Assembly (NCBI RefSeq): GCF_024166365.1
Contig: NC_064826.1
Coordinates: 25,072,001-25,136,000 of the forward strand
DNA length: 64,000 bases
Direction of reading: 5' to 3'
Origin: Elephas maximus indicus
Lineage: Eukaryota > Chordata > Mammalia > Proboscidea > Elephantidae
Shown piece after piece: positions 11,926 through 22,264 of this stretch (its first letter is position 1; every line of letters starts with the position of its first letter). The translations under genes were made by a program, and so were the position numbers. A model generated the notes under the pieces. It saw nothing but the letters and a program-made list of their open reading frames with translations, did no database searches and had not been told where the DNA came from.

Positions 11926-11943
11926 GTCACTTTCTACACAAAG

Positions 11944-12148
11944 GGTTTGCACTAGACTACTAACCTAAAGGTTCGTAGTTGGAACCTACAGAGCAGTGCC
12001 ACCCAGGAAAGGACTGGTGATCCTTAGTAAAGATTACAGCCAAAAAACAAACAAAAAAAAACCTAAGGAGCAGCTTTTCTCTACAACACAGGAGGTGCCA
12101 CGAGTCAGAATCGACTGGACGGCAATGGGTTTGGTTTTTGGTTTGGAT
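11944..12148 (+). mobile_element. AfroSINE, diverged
   Basis: Second same-orientation SINE next to the promoter: 'gactactaacctaaaggttc', 'gaaaggactggtgatcctta', an A-rich internal expansion, and the tail 'gagtcagaatcgactggacg'. Confidence 0.85.
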
Positions 12149-13393
12149 CATTTCCTACCACTTCATCAAACAAAACTGCGTCCTTCGTGCCCTGGCTGGT
12201 TCTAAGTAAAGCCTTAGAGGATGCTTCCTAATTCAGTGTTAAAGGTAATGATGTATCCGCATCCTCACTCTTAAATCCTGCCCCCGGACCTGCTAATCTT
12301 CGGTGATTGAAACCTCAGAGCTCCCCTTCTCCCCTCTCTCAGCTCCTGGGAATACCTAAGGAGGTGAGCGCCTCACCTTTCTAGTCCCTCGGTTCTGAGG
12401 CTCGGGCATGCGCACCGGCCGCGCCGCTTGGCGGCGACAGCGTGGGTCTCTCGCTGGCACCGCGGCTCCGGGACCAGTCGGGCTGGTTCCGACAGCTGGG
12501 GAATTAACCCGTCCCGCCCATTCCCTAGCCTCGAGCCGCGCAGACTCCGCGCCTCCGCCCTTGTTCCTCGCAGCTTCCAGCTCGTACGAGTGAGAGCCTC
12601 TACAAAGGGCTTGAATGAAGCGTCCGTGGCTTTAGTAAGTCCTAAACCACCAGGGGATCCCGTCTTCCCACAAACCAGCGTCTCTCTGAGGAGGAGGGGC
12701 AGGCGGCGAGGAGGCGAGCCATCGGTGTCGCCGGCGCGCGCAGCAACTGGGGCGGCGGGGAGAGGCCGGGCCACCGCCCCCTTCCCGGCCATGCACCGCC
12801 TCGCCCGCGGCGGCTCCAGGCACCGCGCTCCCCGCCCGCGCGGCACCGGCTGTCGCGGCCACCAGCTCCTGTGGCCGCCGGCACCGGCCAACGAGGTGCA
12901 GCGCCGGCCCAGCCCCGCGATCCTCTTCCCCGCGGGGACCCGCCGCCCGGGCCGACCCCGCGTCAACTTTGGGCCGGAACAGCAGCAACTTTGACAGTGG
13001 CCACAGGTTTCCCACCCCGCTTCTACTCGGCAGCAGTGGCCTCGCGGGTCTCCGGGGCTCATCCGCTCGGCGTCTGGCTGTTTGCAACCTGTTTCCAGCT
13101 AGCGGGGAGCGGGAGTGTGGCTGCCAGCCGTCTGGGGGAGGGGGACTTGTTTTTCCTTCCCTCTGGAGACCTCGGCTCGCAACTGGATAAAGCAGCATCG
13201 AAAGGATGTAAATAGGCAGAGCAACTGTTACCAGGAAGGCGATCATCCAAGGCAGGGAGAAGCGTGGGGCTGCGTCCGGGCTTTTCCCAGGCGCAACATT
13301 AATCAACAGTCAGGTGTTGGTGGTAACTTTTCAAGGTCAGCCACCGGGAGCAGCGGCTTCCTTCTCGGACCCTTGGGGGTACTCAGCGCTCGG

Positions 13394-13398
13394 ATTGG
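13394..13398 (-). promoter_or_regulatory. Inverted CCAAT box candidate
   Basis: 'ggattggatt' contains ATTGG, an NF-Y-type core, about 205 bp upstream of the GPR37 start codon. Its function is inferred only. Confidence 0.3.
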
Positions 13399-13518
13399 AT
13401 TTGGAGGAGGAAATGCCAAAAAAGGAAGAATTTTAGGGAGGGTGTGACCCCACGACCCATCCTTCAACCTCCCCTTAGTCTCTGGCCCCCCACTGCCTGA
13501 GCGGGGGTGAGTAGTGAC

Positions 13519-13566
13519 ATGCGTTTAACTCGCAGCAGTAACTTAGGCTGCGGGTGTCGAGCCTAA
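13519..13566 (+). CDS. Possible 15-codon upstream ORF in GPR37 leader
   Basis: An ATG at 13519 with G at -3 opens a frame reading [15 protein letters not shown], stopping at TAA 13564-13566, 37 nt before the GPR37 ATG. If the 5' UTR covers it, it could reduce or regulate initiation at the main start. No evidence beyond the sequence supports translation. Confidence 0.3.
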   Translation: MRLTRSSNLGCGCRA

Positions 13567-13603
13567 GCCTCAGTTGCGCTGCCGGGTGCGCCCACGCGGA
13601 GCC

Positions 13604-14632
13604 ATGCGTGTCCTGGGCGCTCCGCTCACCAGCGCCTTGCGGCTGCTGCTTCTACTGCTACTCCAGGTTTCTGCGGCTCCTGCCCTCGGGGCCGCTCCGG
13701 AGTCCGGGAATGAAACTTGTGTAGGGGAGAGCTGCTCACCTACACTGACCCAGAGCCACAGCAGGGACGTTTCAGGGACGGGAAATTCTACAAAAGACGT
13801 TCTGCGAACCCTTGCGCCCTGGGAGAGGGAGGAGCTGGAGGCAGTGGTGCGCGCGGTGCCCTCCTGGGACCTGTCGGCGGCCCGGGGCGGTGACCCAGGT
13901 GTGGCAAGAGGGGCGGAGGCGGCGGCCAAGGGGCTCTCGGGACCCCTGACCAGGGCGCCTGGCACCTGGAGGCGGAAAGGTGTCTGGAACCAGGAACCCC
14001 CAGGAGCTCTGGGGAGGGGCTATCCCACAGCCCTGCGGCGCTTACTGCAGACCTCAGAGGAGAAAGGGAAAGGTCCTAGGGGCCCTGGCATTTCGGTGCG
14101 CAGCAAAGAGCACACTGTGAGGACAGAGCTCGGAACCAGCGACCTTTTTTACCGGCCTAAGAGAGCCGGGAAGCTCCAGGGTCCCCACCGCGAGCCCCCA
14201 CCTAAATCTGTCAGTGGACCCGCGGGGCACGAAGGGCGGACACTTGCCCCTCCAGGCAGGGCGCTGGCCCAGAATGGGTCTTCGAGTGAAGGGGTCCTGG
14301 ACCGCGGCGGACCCCGCCGGGGAAACAGCACGAACCGGCGCGTGAGACTCAAGAATCCCTTCTATCCGCTGACCCAGGAGTCTTACGGAGCCTACGCTGT
14401 CATGTGTTTGTCGGTGGTGATCTTTGGGACCGGCATCATCGGCAACCTGGCGGTGATGTGCATCGTGTGTCACAACTACTACATGCGCAGCATCTCCAAC
14501 TCCCTCTTGGCCAACCTGGCCTTCTGGGACTTCCTCATCATCTTCTTCTGCCTTCCGCTCGTCATCTTCCACGAGTTGACCAAGAAGTGGCTGCTAGAGG
14601 ACTTCTCCTGCAAGATCGTACCCTATATTGAG
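13604..14632 (+). CDS. GPR37: GPR37 exon 1 (residues 1-343)
   Basis: This exon encodes the N-terminal half of the orphan class A receptor GPR37 (Pael-R), a parkin substrate of neurons and oligodendrocytes; prosaposin has been proposed as its ligand but is disputed. I chose the ATG at 13604 (gccATGc) because it aligns with the human start; the frame is open further upstream, but only from a TTG. Residues 1 to about 30 form a signal peptide with a seven-leucine core. Residues 31 to about 260 are a long, Pro/Gly/Arg-rich ectodomain with N-glycosylation sequons at N36, N61, N224 and N241. TM1 spans about 264-290 with the GN motif (N281), and TM2 about 298-323 with the conserved acidic residue D309 in [10 protein letters not shown]336 is the expected extracellular disulfide cysteine. 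The exon ends in phase 0 after E343 at a GTAATG donor. Confidence 0.97.
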
Positions 14633-14848
14633 GTAATGCCTCCCAGGGGGTCTCTAGCTGCTGGCTTTACCGGTTTCCAGCATTCTAGTATTAAGAAGCT
14701 TCTACTGGGCACACCTGCCTTCCTGAACCCTTCACTTTTTCTCGGGATCCCTCCTCCATTTCTCTTTTCAATCATTTATGCACGTATGTATAAAAATAGG
14801 GAACTTTCCACAGGCACCTGCAAACTCATCTTCTTCCTGGGGTTGTGA

Positions 14849-17147
14849 AGAAAAAAAAAAATCACATGATGTATACAATTGTTTGGATTATAAATCTGTC
14901 TCTCAGAATATGGGGTTAGGTATATACCTGATGTGTCATCTGTCAGATACTTTAGGGTTAACAGCCAGTCTGCTGCTGTCTTTATCAGAGCCCATTAAGG
15001 AAAAAAAAAAAAAAAGAAAGAAAAAACTTCAGCATCTATCTCCTAGATAACTTGTGCTCCAACGTGACTTTTCCCCAAGCAGATTACTGAATTAAGCACC
15101 AAGCTGCTAGCTGCATTTTTTCTTTACTTTCTTAAATACCAAAGTTGGAGCAATATGTTATTAAACAAAGGAAATCTGCCTTTCTTGTCAGTTGGCCTCA
15201 TAATATAGTAATGAACTCCCAAATTAGTTCAACTGTCTTTGGCTGTCTTCCATGCTATCCTATCTAAATTCTTAGGTCATTTCTTGTTTCTTTCTCCTTT
15301 TCAATTTCTTCACCATTTTATTTATTTCGTCTGGATGAATGAGACATTGGCCATGCTGGTGCAGCCTGTTTAACGCGCATGAAGTGTGTACTCTATATTT
15401 GCCATTTGTTATGGGTATAAGAGACTGATTGTCTTAAGGAATTGACTCTAACATTAGAAAATTTCTTAAGAAGAAAGGGGCATGTGATAAGTTCCAAAGC
15501 TTTGGAGATAGAAACCTTTCTAAGTAAAATCTTACTATCGGATCCTACAGCTAGTGCCTGAACTGTTGTTGTGGTGGTTGGAATTTGCTCTTTAAATGGC
15601 CTCTCTTTAAACACCAGCTCTTGGAAGGAGCCCAAGTGCTTCACCGCCAGTTGTGTTGTTAGCCAGCTGGCCCCTGATTTTCTCCATTCAGACTGTCCAT
15701 TTCATTTATGGAAGCAGAAGAAGGGAAACTGTAAATATTCCAGAGCCCCTGATCCTGTCTGGCTCCAGGGCCAGTGACACCATGTTCAACATTGTTCCAG
15801 GGCCTAAAGCTAGGGGTAAGTAAACAGAAAACAGTACTGACTTAGAAGGACCCAAGCAGGAGACAGTAAATAAGACTCTGTTATCCTAACAAGAATCAGA
15901 GGCAGTAGCATTCCCTGCCTGCTAAATCCGCTGTTGCTGCTTTACCAGGGGCTAGACCTTCTCCTGTTGCCAAGCTGAAGTAGCTCTACAACATCAAATA
16001 TATTTGGTGGACAGCTCATTTCTGAATTGCGGAGGAGGTAGCTGGATTTGTGTTAGAGACTATGTGTCTATTTACCGGTTGCCTTTTCAAGGTCAATTTC
16101 ATTTGAAGGTTTCTCTGTTTGTTTGAATAATGTAGAAGAAATTGGCTTGTGCAAGAAAGGGACTAAAAGACTAGACAGTGAACAGGAGAGTTACCCCAAT
16201 AAAAAAGAAATGCATTGGTTTGTGGTACTGGAAATATACTAGAAATGTAGAAACTTTTGTACATTAGAGTGAAAAAAATAAAAAGGGGAAAAAAAAGAAA
16301 CTGGGAATTAAAAAAAAAAAAAGCCCAATTCCTTGAAAGAAAATAAACAGGAAAAGATAAAAACTTCAGATAATTTGATGAGATCTATAAATTATGAGTG
16401 ATGGTATTTATTATGTATGTGTTCTAATTTTCTTTCTAAACATGAATACTTTCTTCCATTTGTATTTACTTTTTAATTTAATTTTCTACTTAAACATTTT
16501 TTCACCTTTTCTTTTATTGTTATTATCTTTTTACGCTCTGTATTTTTGTTTAATTTTCCTCCATCTTTATGGCCCTCTCTATTTTTCAATTATTGGTTCT
16601 GGGTGTTATTTTTCCTAGAAAAGCAAAGGTTTAGGAGGAAAAATCCACTATCTTTTTCCTTGAAAAACCAGATCATCTTATGCATTTTTACTGTTAAAAT
16701 AGTGAAAGAAAATCTTAAGATTCCGTATTTCTGTACTCCTATCTAACCCTTATTTCTCTGAAATAATTTTATAATTTTTAGTAGGTGTGTGGAAATATTT
16801 TGAGAATAGTAACAGTAATTCCTGATTCCTGAGAACAAGCAACACAGCCTAAATCTCAAGAAAAAGCATTTTTGCCTCCAGGAGGCACTGCTGTTTTCAC
16901 AGAAATCAGAGGAAGTTTGTGTCTGTCCCATGTTGATGCTCAAAACGCCAGAGCCTGAGATGGAGATGTGTTTGCGGGAAGTTTATTGGGGAGTGCCCTC
17001 AGAATCAACACTGTTAGGAAACCAAGGAAGCAGTACCAGGCAAAGAGAAGTTGAACTGTGACACAGTCACAACAAAGACCTTAGCTGACACCTTGGAGAG
17101 CTCTGAGACTGGGGCGGCCCAACAAAGTGTCCTGAATTGAGGCAAGG
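14849..17147. other. Intronic, no repeat or gene recognised
   Basis: Mostly unique-looking sequence with short homopolymer A runs (15001-15015, 16311-16322) and an AT/T-rich stretch at 16340-16640. Open frames here are short and hydrophobic because of T richness, not because of coding. Confidence 0.4.
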
Positions 17148-17430
17148 ATTATTGTGGTTAGTTGCCATCAAGTAGCCTCTGACTCATGGAGATCTTTTGT
17201 ATAGCGGAACAAAATGCCATCTTCGTGACCTTTGGTGTGTTTGAGCCCATTGTTGTGACTATTGTGTCAATCCGTCTTGTTGAGTGTTTCCCTCGTTTTC
17301 CATGATACTTTACCAAACATGGCTTCCTTTTCTAGTGAGTGATTGGTCTTTCCAAAGCAAGAAAGATGAAGTCTTGGCATCTACCCATCCATCTAAGGAG
17401 CATTTCAGTCACCTTTATACTGCCTGTTGG
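17148..17430 (-). mobile_element. RTE-like 3' fragment, antisense, diverged
   Basis: It has the antisense RTE tail layout: 'tagttgccatcaagtagcct', then 'tttgagcccattgttgtgac', 'ttgttgagtgtttccctcg' and 'ctttaccaaacatggcttcc'. It is more diverged than the other copies. Confidence 0.75.
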
Positions 17431-17756
17431 ACTAGTCATTAGATGCAGGCTGCCCCCAGAAAGAGAGTGTGGCCTTGGGCTGGGTGGGTATTTTTAGTCA
17501 GGGACAATTCCCAGAGAGGGACATAGCTGAGAGCTGCCAACCACCAACAATTGCAGCAGCTGGGGGAATGAGTGCTTCATTGTTGAAGGACTTTGGAGGT
17601 AAAGGGAGATCTGGGTGGGAAACTACAGCACCCACTACAATGGCTTTTGAATTATCCTGTTGAATTAGGACCAGGCAGCATTCTCATCCAAACCCCTCCT
17701 TTTTTAAAGAGAAACTGTGGGGTTCAGAGAGGAGAAATGACCATCCTACCCATACA

Positions 17757-17955
17757 GACCTAGGCAGTGGCACAGTAGTTAAGCACTCAGCAGCTAACCG
17801 AAAGGTCAGAGGTTAGAACCCACCCACTGCTCCGTGGAAGAAAGACGTGGCAGTCTGCTTCTGTAAAGATTTACAGCCTTGGAAACACTGTCCCACTGTG
17901 TCCTATAGGATCGCTATGAGTCAGAATCTACTTGACATCAATGGGTTTTAGTCAG
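17757..17955 (+). mobile_element. AfroSINE, long variant
   Basis: 'gcagctaaccgaaaggtcag', 'tggcagtctgcttctgtaaa', 'tcctataggatcgctatgag'. It is full-length but its head is diverged. A MIR-like scrap ('ggttcagagaggagaaatga') lies just upstream. Confidence 0.88.
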
Positions 17956-19397
17956 CAGCAACCAACACTTCATGTTGATATTTGCTGATTAGAGAAACAT
18001 TCCGGGGCAAAGGTGTATCAAGTGAATGTTTTCTTTTTCTCTCTGTTCGTTGGTATCTTTTAAAAAAGACTTTCTATATATACTGGACATGAAAAATAAT
18101 AATCCCAGTGACCATCATTTGTTGTATACACAATAAGATTTATGACTTCTTTTGTTCTTCAGTTTCATCATCTCATAAATTGGCAGTAAGGTCCATAGTT
18201 GGTAGCTCATTAAATTTTTTAAAATTTTAATAATTTGAGGCAACTATACTTTTTAATATTCCAAACATAATTATTTTAATGATCAAATCAAGTTGTATAG
18301 GTCACATTTTATTTTCTTAAAATTGCAAAGTATTTTAGGTTGGAGAAGGACATTACAAATATACCACATATGTTCAAACTTTCCCTCAAACCCCCCCAAT
18401 ATCTTTCCTCTTAGTCCCAAGACTTCCAAAAATTATTTAACATTTTATCTTCTTTCATATTATCTAGGTTTTTTCTTGTTCATTTTTACTCATATTTATT
18501 TTATTTGTTGGTTCTTCCCATTTTTTCCCCACATACTTATTGACTTATGATGCATGGTTTACCGTTTTTTTTCCAGCTATTTTACCTGTTACAAAATTCT
18601 TCCTTTTTAGTTTTTCCTACTTATTTTACATTTTTTATCCATAACTTGTTATTGATCTCTACGATTTTTCTCTCCCATCTTATTTTGTCTTCTTTTTCTT
18701 CCTGCCCCAGTTCCCCCCCACCCCCCCCAAATCTTGGGCATTGGCATAACCTGAAGTGAGTAGTAGAATTTTGGGGAGAGTCAAGCTTGTGTTGAAAAAT
18801 AGATGTTTCCTGAGCAGAAACTATAGACTCTGCAATTTGCATTCAACTCTTTTTATTTCAAATTGTTGGCATAAGACTTGAGGAGAGCACCCAACTTCTA
18901 GAATCTATTGCTTGACAGAGAGTTTTATGATATTTAATACTGCTATGAGTGGGAATGTGCTGTGAATTGTAGTTGATAGCTGTTCTCTTTGTATTCCAGG
19001 GTTATGATGTCTTTGCGGCCTATTGATAAGGTTTGTGAGGACCAAGGGAAGGTGGAATTATGGGGGATAGGAGAAAAGGGAATCTGGATGGATGGCAGCC
19101 ATTCTAATGGACACATCATTTAATCTAATTTATCAGATAGTCACCAGGCAAAACTATACTAAATCAATAGTTGTATCTGTAAAGAAAGAAAGAGAAAATG
19201 TACATGTTTGTGTGCACATTATTTGTGCATGATTTGGGTGTCTGGATGTGTATCATGATAGGGAATGGTAGAGAAATTTTCTACCACCCATTTCTTTAGG
19301 AACCTAACAAATGGGTAAAGCCAAAGAATTCAGGCATTGAAGATAGTAACTGGGAGAGCTCTCTGCTCATACTTGGTGGAATTCAGTGAGTCTTCTA
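17956..19397. other. Intronic, AT-rich, nothing recognised
   Basis: T-rich on the + strand between about 18280 and 18730, with a C9-rich interval near 18715-18730. I see no gene or clear transposon. Confidence 0.4.
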
Positions 19398-19407
19398 AAC
19401 CGGATCT

Positions 19408-19908
19408 GTTGTTGTTGTTAGGTGCTGTCGAGTCAGTTCCAACTCATAGCAACCCTATGCACAACAGAATGAAATACTGCCCGGTCCTGAGCCATCCTTA
19501 CAGTCATTGTTATTCTTGAGCTCATCGTTGCAGCCACTGTGTCAATCCAGCTCATTGAGGGTCTTCCTTTTTTCCGCTGACCCTGTACTTTGCCAAGCAT
19601 GATGTTCTTCTCCAGGGACTGATCCCTCCTGACAACATGTCCAAAGTATGTAAGATGCAGTCTTGCCATCCTTGCTTCTAAGGAGCATTCTGGTTGTACT
19701 TGTCCTAAGACAGATTTGTTCATTCTTTCGACAGTCCACGGTATATTCAATATTCTTTGCCAACACCACAATTCGAAGGCGTCAATTCTTCTTCAGTCTT
19801 CCTTATTCATTGTCCAGGTTTTCCATGCACATGATGTGATTTAAAATACCATGGCTTGGGTCAGGCACACCTTAGGGCCTTAGCACCTTAGTGCGCCTGA
19901 CCCAAGCT
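19408..19908 (-). mobile_element. RTE 3' fragment, antisense, with snap-back end
   Basis: A 0.5 kb antisense RTE 3' end (GTT repeats, 'aggtgctgtcgagtcagttc', 'attgagggtcttcctttttt'). Its far end is an inverted repeat: gcttgggtcaggcacac at 19854-19870 pairs with gtgcgcctgacccaagc at 19891-19907, with 20 nt between. The flanks 'aaaccggatct' and 'aaaccagatcc' resemble a target duplication. Confidence 0.9.
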
Positions 19909-19911
19909 CAA

Positions 19912-21575
19912 ACCAGATCCACCGCTAATATTTCTCCCTGTTTGAAATAATTCGGGGTTTCGGAAGATCTAGGCTCTTCTTCAGTTTAAAGAACTCACAC
20001 TTTCAGAGTGTGAGGTAAAGTAGAAGGCTTGAAATAGTTCTGAAATAATCTTAGATATAAGTGAGTTTTTTTGTACTGGGATACAAGCATGCAGGAGTGG
20101 GGAAGGGGTGAATAAAGGAAATGCATCTTACCAGGGCCTGTGGACCAGGGATGATTTGGGACATTTCTAGAGTCTTCTTGATGAGAAGGGCCAGCTCCTC
20201 CAACGGCTTTAGAAAGGCTGATTTTAAGCTAGGTGAAATAAATGGTTTCATTGCCTTAAATTGTTGTTAGCACTGACAGGTGAGAAAGGAAGGGTGTGGG
20301 AGGCTACAGATGATACTACGTTACAGGTATTTTCTCTTCACAGAATCTCCTGGAAACCCTACATTCACATAATTTAGCACGTTTAGCATGGTGCATGGAA
20401 AATTACTTCAGTGGTGGCTCACCCATTCAGTATTCTGATGATGGACTTTTAAGTGGAAACATACAGTTTTATGAGCAATTTGAAGGTTACTAATGATGTT
20501 CTCAGGGAAAATGGACTCAATGTATGAGAAGGGTGCTTAACAAATATTTCATGGCTTCCCATTAATCTCTTTTTAACCGTTTGCTTCATTCCCGTGCAAA
20601 TGAAAATATTCAGCTGATGACAAGCAGAAAAAGGGAAAAAGCAGGTTTGTGGAGTGTGCTTTTATATATAACTCCATTCATGAAAAGTTGTCTGGTGAAG
20701 TTTACTGAGTTGGGGTCCCATTTATGAAATGAAGGTTTTATGAGATTCAAATGTGAAATTCAAATAATTTCCTTAACTTTTGACGGTAATAAAAAAATGT
20801 TATCCTTTTGTTAAATAAGACTGTGTGAATGAAGTAAAAAAGAAACACAGATTTTGTTTTCTTCCCCTTCTAGAAATACTCGCTGGCCTTCAGCTTTGAA
20901 GGATTATATATAAAACAGCAGCACCCAATAAGTGATTGAGGAAGAATTTGAATAATTCATTATTTTGTATAATCCTTTTCCAGGCATGTCACCATTCATT
21001 CATCTGTTTGCCATCCATTCATTCATCAAACATTTATTGGGCTTTTCTTCTATGCTGGGCACTGTGTTAGGGCGGGACAAGACTGGGATTGGGGAGGGGA
21101 ATAGAGGAGAAAGATTCCAAAGATGAATAACATAGATGAGCTCCTGCAATTAAAGTTACAGAAAAGCAAAAATAGTGTTCTATGGTGTGATGAATGCTTT
21201 CATAGAGGTTTACACCAAGTATTTTAGGAGTTCATGAATGGCCCTGCGATGACTCAGGCTACAGTCATACTAGATTATGACCAAAGATGAGAAATTCAAG
21301 GGAGAACTGCACTCCCTACAATTCTTTTTCAATTATATTCTTACTCTTAATCTTCATAAATGTTCACAGGCCTAGATGCATGGTGGAAAGTTACAACTAT
21401 AAAAATCACTTAATTCTTGCTTTCTCGTTTCTTCTGTCTTTCCTGGGATCGGAGGTGCACAATAATAATTGGCAAGATATTTGGGCAGACAGAACAGTCT
21501 TAGAATTTTCTTTGAAAATAAGGAATTTATGTTAGTGCTTGATATGACTATCTCTGCTTTGAATTTATTAGCCAG
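19912..21575. other. Intronic, possible L2/MIR-like repeat at 20990-21230
   Basis: Unique-looking, except that 20995-21230 has the 'cattcattcatcaaacattt' and 'atgctgggcactgtgttagg' layout of an ancient mammalian repeat. No gene seen. Confidence 0.45.
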
Positions 21576-21588
21576 TAAGGACATTAAG

Positions 21589-21781
21589 GGAGTCCCTGGA
21601 GCCATAAAAGTGCTCAGCTGCTAACCAAAACTTGAAAGTTCAAATCCACCCAGAGGCATCTCAGAAGAAAGGCCTGGAAATCTGTTTCCAAAAAATCAGC
21701 CATCAAACCTGTATGGAACACAGTTCTACTCTGACACACAGGAAGTCATCACGAGTCAAAATCAACTCAACGGCAACTGCT
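21589..21781 (+). mobile_element. AfroSINE, older type
   Basis: 'gagtccctggagccataaaa', 'cagctgctaaccaaaacttg', 'aagaaaggcctggaaatctg', 'ctgacacacaggaagtcatc'. The target duplication is taaggaca(t/c)taag at 21576-21588 and 21782-21794, with one mismatch. Confidence 0.92.
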
Positions 21782-21794
21782 TAAGGACACTAAG

Positions 21795-22264
21795 TAAATC
21801 AAATTTTAAAATTGTATTTAAATGAATAATTTGTTTAAAATGTAATGACAGTATGCTAAATTGAGTCCTTTTCTTCTGAAAATATTGATAACATACATAT
21901 TATTGAAGTTGACATTACAGAACCTAGGAAAGGAGGCCAATAGGGAGATCCTTTGGAACCTATTGTAGAGCAGGAAAAAGTGAAGTACAGAGAATGGATT
22001 TCTCAAGAATTGGATTCATCTGTGAAGCTCATGAGTCAACCCAAGGCTGAGTGGGTGTAGGCCTACCTTCCCTTTCACCCTTACATTGCATGGTCCTTAA
22101 TAGGATTGCCCACTATAATGGCATTATTTCTGTGTGTTGCCACCAGATTCAACAGTGTCACATTGGAAGCACGTGGACTTGTGTCTGGGATGTGACTGTT
22201 GAGGAGAGGGATGGGCAGACAGCTATATACCTGAAAATTTTCCACATAATTAACTAAGCCTTGT
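21795..22264. other. Intronic, nothing recognised
   Basis: No repeat or coding signal that I can support. Confidence 0.4.

Larger units (their letters stand above)
12380..13603 (+). promoter_or_regulatory. GPR37: CpG-rich promoter and 5' UTR region of GPR37
   Basis: CpG density rises abruptly at about 12390 and stays high through the 5' part of exon 1, in contrast to the AT-rich, repeat-filled flanks. GC-box-like 'ggggcggcgggg' occurs near 12749. No convincing TATA box lies close to the start codon, which fits a dispersed CpG-island promoter. The transcription start cannot be fixed from sequence. Long open frames on both strands here are a by-product of GC richness. Confidence 0.75.

Noticed and set aside
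13182..13188. TATA-like 'ggataaa' upstream of GPR37
   Set aside because: It is weak and about 420 bp from the ATG, with nothing to tie it to a transcription start.
12373..13306. Minus-strand open frames of 229 and 224 codons upstream of GPR37
   Set aside because: They lie in CpG-rich DNA where stops are rare, overlap one another in different frames and show no domain or codon pattern. A divergent transcript is possible but not visible.
13570..14572. Minus-strand frames opposite GPR37 exon 1 (131 and 172 codons)
   Set aside because: Shadows of the real coding exon on the other strand.
16394..16618. Hydrophobic 74-codon frame that looks like membrane protein
   Set aside because: Produced by a T-rich stretch; Leu/Phe runs follow base composition.
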